DNA of 64,000 bases from Actibacterium sp. Its GTDB lineage: Bacteria; Pseudomonadota; Alphaproteobacteria; Rhodobacterales; Rhodobacteraceae. The notes below the pieces were generated by a model, which saw nothing but the letters and a program-made list of their open reading frames with translations, ran no database searches and was not told the DNA's origin. The translations under genes and the position numbers were made by a program. Below, piece by piece: positions 62,960 to 64,000 of this stretch (within the stretch, counting starts at the first letter, position 1; each line of letters begins with the position of its first letter). The stretch lies in the NCBI GenBank assembly GCA_016278325.1, contig JADQCB010000001.1, positions 113,777-177,776 of the forward strand, in the 5' to 3' direction.

Positions 62960-63952
62960 TCAGGCCGCCGGAATCGCGATCGCCCGGGCGGCGGCACCGT
63001 CGCGGGCCCCGTAATGGCCAAGCACCGTGGCGGCCAGATCCGCGCCCATGCGCCCGGCTTCCTCGACGCTTCGGCCCAGGCTCAGCCCGCCCAGGAACCC
63101 GCTGGCATAGGCATCGCCGGCCCCGGTGGTATCGACGACACGCGCGATCGGCGCCGCCGGCACGCGGTAGCGCCCGGAGGCATCGGCAACGAGCGAGCCC
63201 TTCTCGCTCTCGGTCACGGCGGCCACGGCCACTTCGCCGATGGCCCATTCCAGCGCATATTCGGTGTCGTCCTGCCCGGCCAGCGCGCCGATCTCCAGGT
63301 GGTTGCCGATCAGGATGTCGGCATGACGGCGGATGAAGCCCAGCATGACCTCGCGGTTACGCTCGACACAGCCCGGGTCGGAGGGTGTCAGGGCGATGCG
63401 TGCGCCGTTGGCCTTGGCCATCTGCGCGGCGCATTCGATCACCGCGGCACCGTGCGGCGCGTCCCAGACATAGCCCTCGATGAACAGGATGTCGCCGTCA
63501 TCGGGCATGCTGGCCTCGATATCCGACGGTGCCAGGGTGACGGCCGCGCCGAGATAGGTGCTCATCGTGCGCTGCCCGTCCGGGGTGACCAGCACCACGC
63601 ACCGGCCGGTTCCGGTTCCCGTCTCCGCAGCGTCGGGCACGGGTGCGGTAATGCCCATGCCGCCCATCTCTTCGCGGAAGGTGCGGCCGAGCTCATCGCC
63701 CGCGACCTTGCCCAGATAGGTGCCGCGCAACCCCAGATCGGCCAGATGCGCGATCGAGTTGGCCACCGATCCGCCGGATTGGCGCACGCCCGGCCCGACC
63801 TCTTCGAACAGCGCATGCGCGGCATCGGCATCGACCAGGTGCATCCCGCCCGATGTCAGGCCGTGGCGGGCGATCACGTCCGCATCGACCGCGGCGACGA
63901 CATCGACCAGCGCGTTGCCGACGCCGATTATATGCGGTTTTCTGTCGCTCAT
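62960..63952 (-). CDS. PfkB-family kinase, probable adenosine kinase
   Basis: 330 residues. GVGNALVDVVAAVDADVI, GGSVANSIAHLADLGLRGTYLGKVAGDELGRTF (signature 1) and VDTTGAGDAYASGFLGGLSLG (signature 2, catalytic Asp) are all present; this subgroup is annotated as adenosine kinase in alphaproteobacteria. Starts at 63952 or 63955. It lies 8 bases after the stop of another minus-strand gene, so they are probably in one operon. Substrate by similarity only. Confidence 0.85.
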   Translation of the reverse strand: MSDRKPHIIGVGNALVDVVAAVDADVIARHGLTSGGMHLVDADAAHALFEEVGPGVRQSGGSVANSIAHLADLGLRGTYLGKVAGDELGRTFREEMGGMGITAPVPDAAETGTGTGRCVVLVTPDGQRTMSTYLGAAVTLAPSDIEASMPDDGDILFIEGYVWDAPHGAAVIECAAQMAKANGARIALTPSDPGCVERNREVMLGFIRRHADILIGNHLEIGALAGQDDTEYALEWAIGEVAVAAVTESEKGSLVADASGRYRVPAAPIARVVDTTGAGDAYASGFLGGLSLGRSVEEAGRMGADLAATVLGHYGARDGAAARAIAIPAA

Positions 63953-63960
63953 CATGGGTC

Positions 63961-64000
63961 TCAATACCTGTAATGTTCGGGTTTGTAGGGGCCTTCGGGC
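63961..64000 (-). CDS. 3' end of an unidentified gene
   Basis: Only the last 12 codons are in the window: PEGPYKPEHYRY then TGA at 63961. The tight spacing to the kinase start supports a real gene. The residues are too few to name it. Confidence 0.4.
   Translation of the reverse strand, partial: PEGPYKPEHYRY

Noticed and set aside
1..64000. CRISPR arrays, insertion sequences, prophage, tRNA and rRNA genes
   Set aside because: Searched by eye for short regular repeats, transposase or integrase motifs and cloverleaf-like sequences; none seen.

Overview
The window is typical high-GC (about 65%) chromosomal DNA of an alphaproteobacterium, most likely order Rhodobacterales (Roseobacteraceae/Paracoccaceae). 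This rests on three things. The L-malyl-CoA/beta-methylmalyl-CoA lyase reads almost like the Rhodobacter sphaeroides Mcl1 I remember. The tad cluster has the Flp pilin variant with Asp5-Trp6. Many neighbour pairs (dprA-topA, rpmI-rplT, pyk-DUF1244, M23 peptidase-bactofilin, dgcN-dgcA) are familiar from that order. I see no insertion sequence, prophage, CRISPR array, rRNA or tRNA gene; genes are densely packed, with about 60 protein genes.

Layout. 1-6 kb: the 3' end of dprA, topA, a succinyl-CoA:3-ketoacid CoA-transferase (scoAB), a small secreted repeat protein and a lytic transglycosylase. 6.3-18.5 kb: a tad (tight adherence) pilus locus with two Flp pilins, CpaB, secretin CpaC, an OmpA-type lipoprotein in the place of CpaD, CpaE, CpaF, TadB, TadC, two TPR lipoproteins, a prepilin peptidase and an AAA+ ATPase. 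18.5-24.5 kb: a drug-efflux MFS gene divergent from its probable MarR repressor, then an Lhr-like DNA-repair helicase with PdeM nuclease, and a thioesterase. 24.4-33.4 kb (mostly minus strand): folD, lpd, a DUF924 gene, an MFS gene, queA and a large AsmA-like protein. 33.4-41.5 kb: bcp peroxiredoxin, a four-gene Mla/MCE lipid transporter, M23 peptidase plus bactofilin, and rluB.

41.5-50 kb: pheS, rplT, rpmI and pyk on the minus strand, DUF1244, then a D-amino-acid module (D-amino-acid transaminase, DgcA racemase, DgcN acyltransferase) divergent from mcl1, with a repeat-rich control region between them. 50-57 kb: a small winged-helix-like protein, a membrane protein, and a five-gene envelope-stress-type cluster (XpaC, TelA, DUF2927 lipoprotein, SPFH-GYF protein, zinc-ribbon membrane protein) preceded by a 31-residue membrane peptide gene. 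57-64 kb: hsp20, a fructokinase, a dtd gene broken by a one-base frameshift, the four-gene Anbu operon (circularly permuted ATP-grasp, alpha-E, transglutaminase, Anbu protease), and an adenosine-kinase-type PfkB gene.

Most interesting: the XpaC-TelA/SPFH/zinc-ribbon cluster with its tiny leading gene; the complete Anbu operon; the frameshifted dtd; the three-copy GGCGGGACG element between dgcN and mcl1; an FNR-like box before hsp20; and the unusual composition of the tad locus. All names come from reading the sequence and remembered family features; no database search was run.
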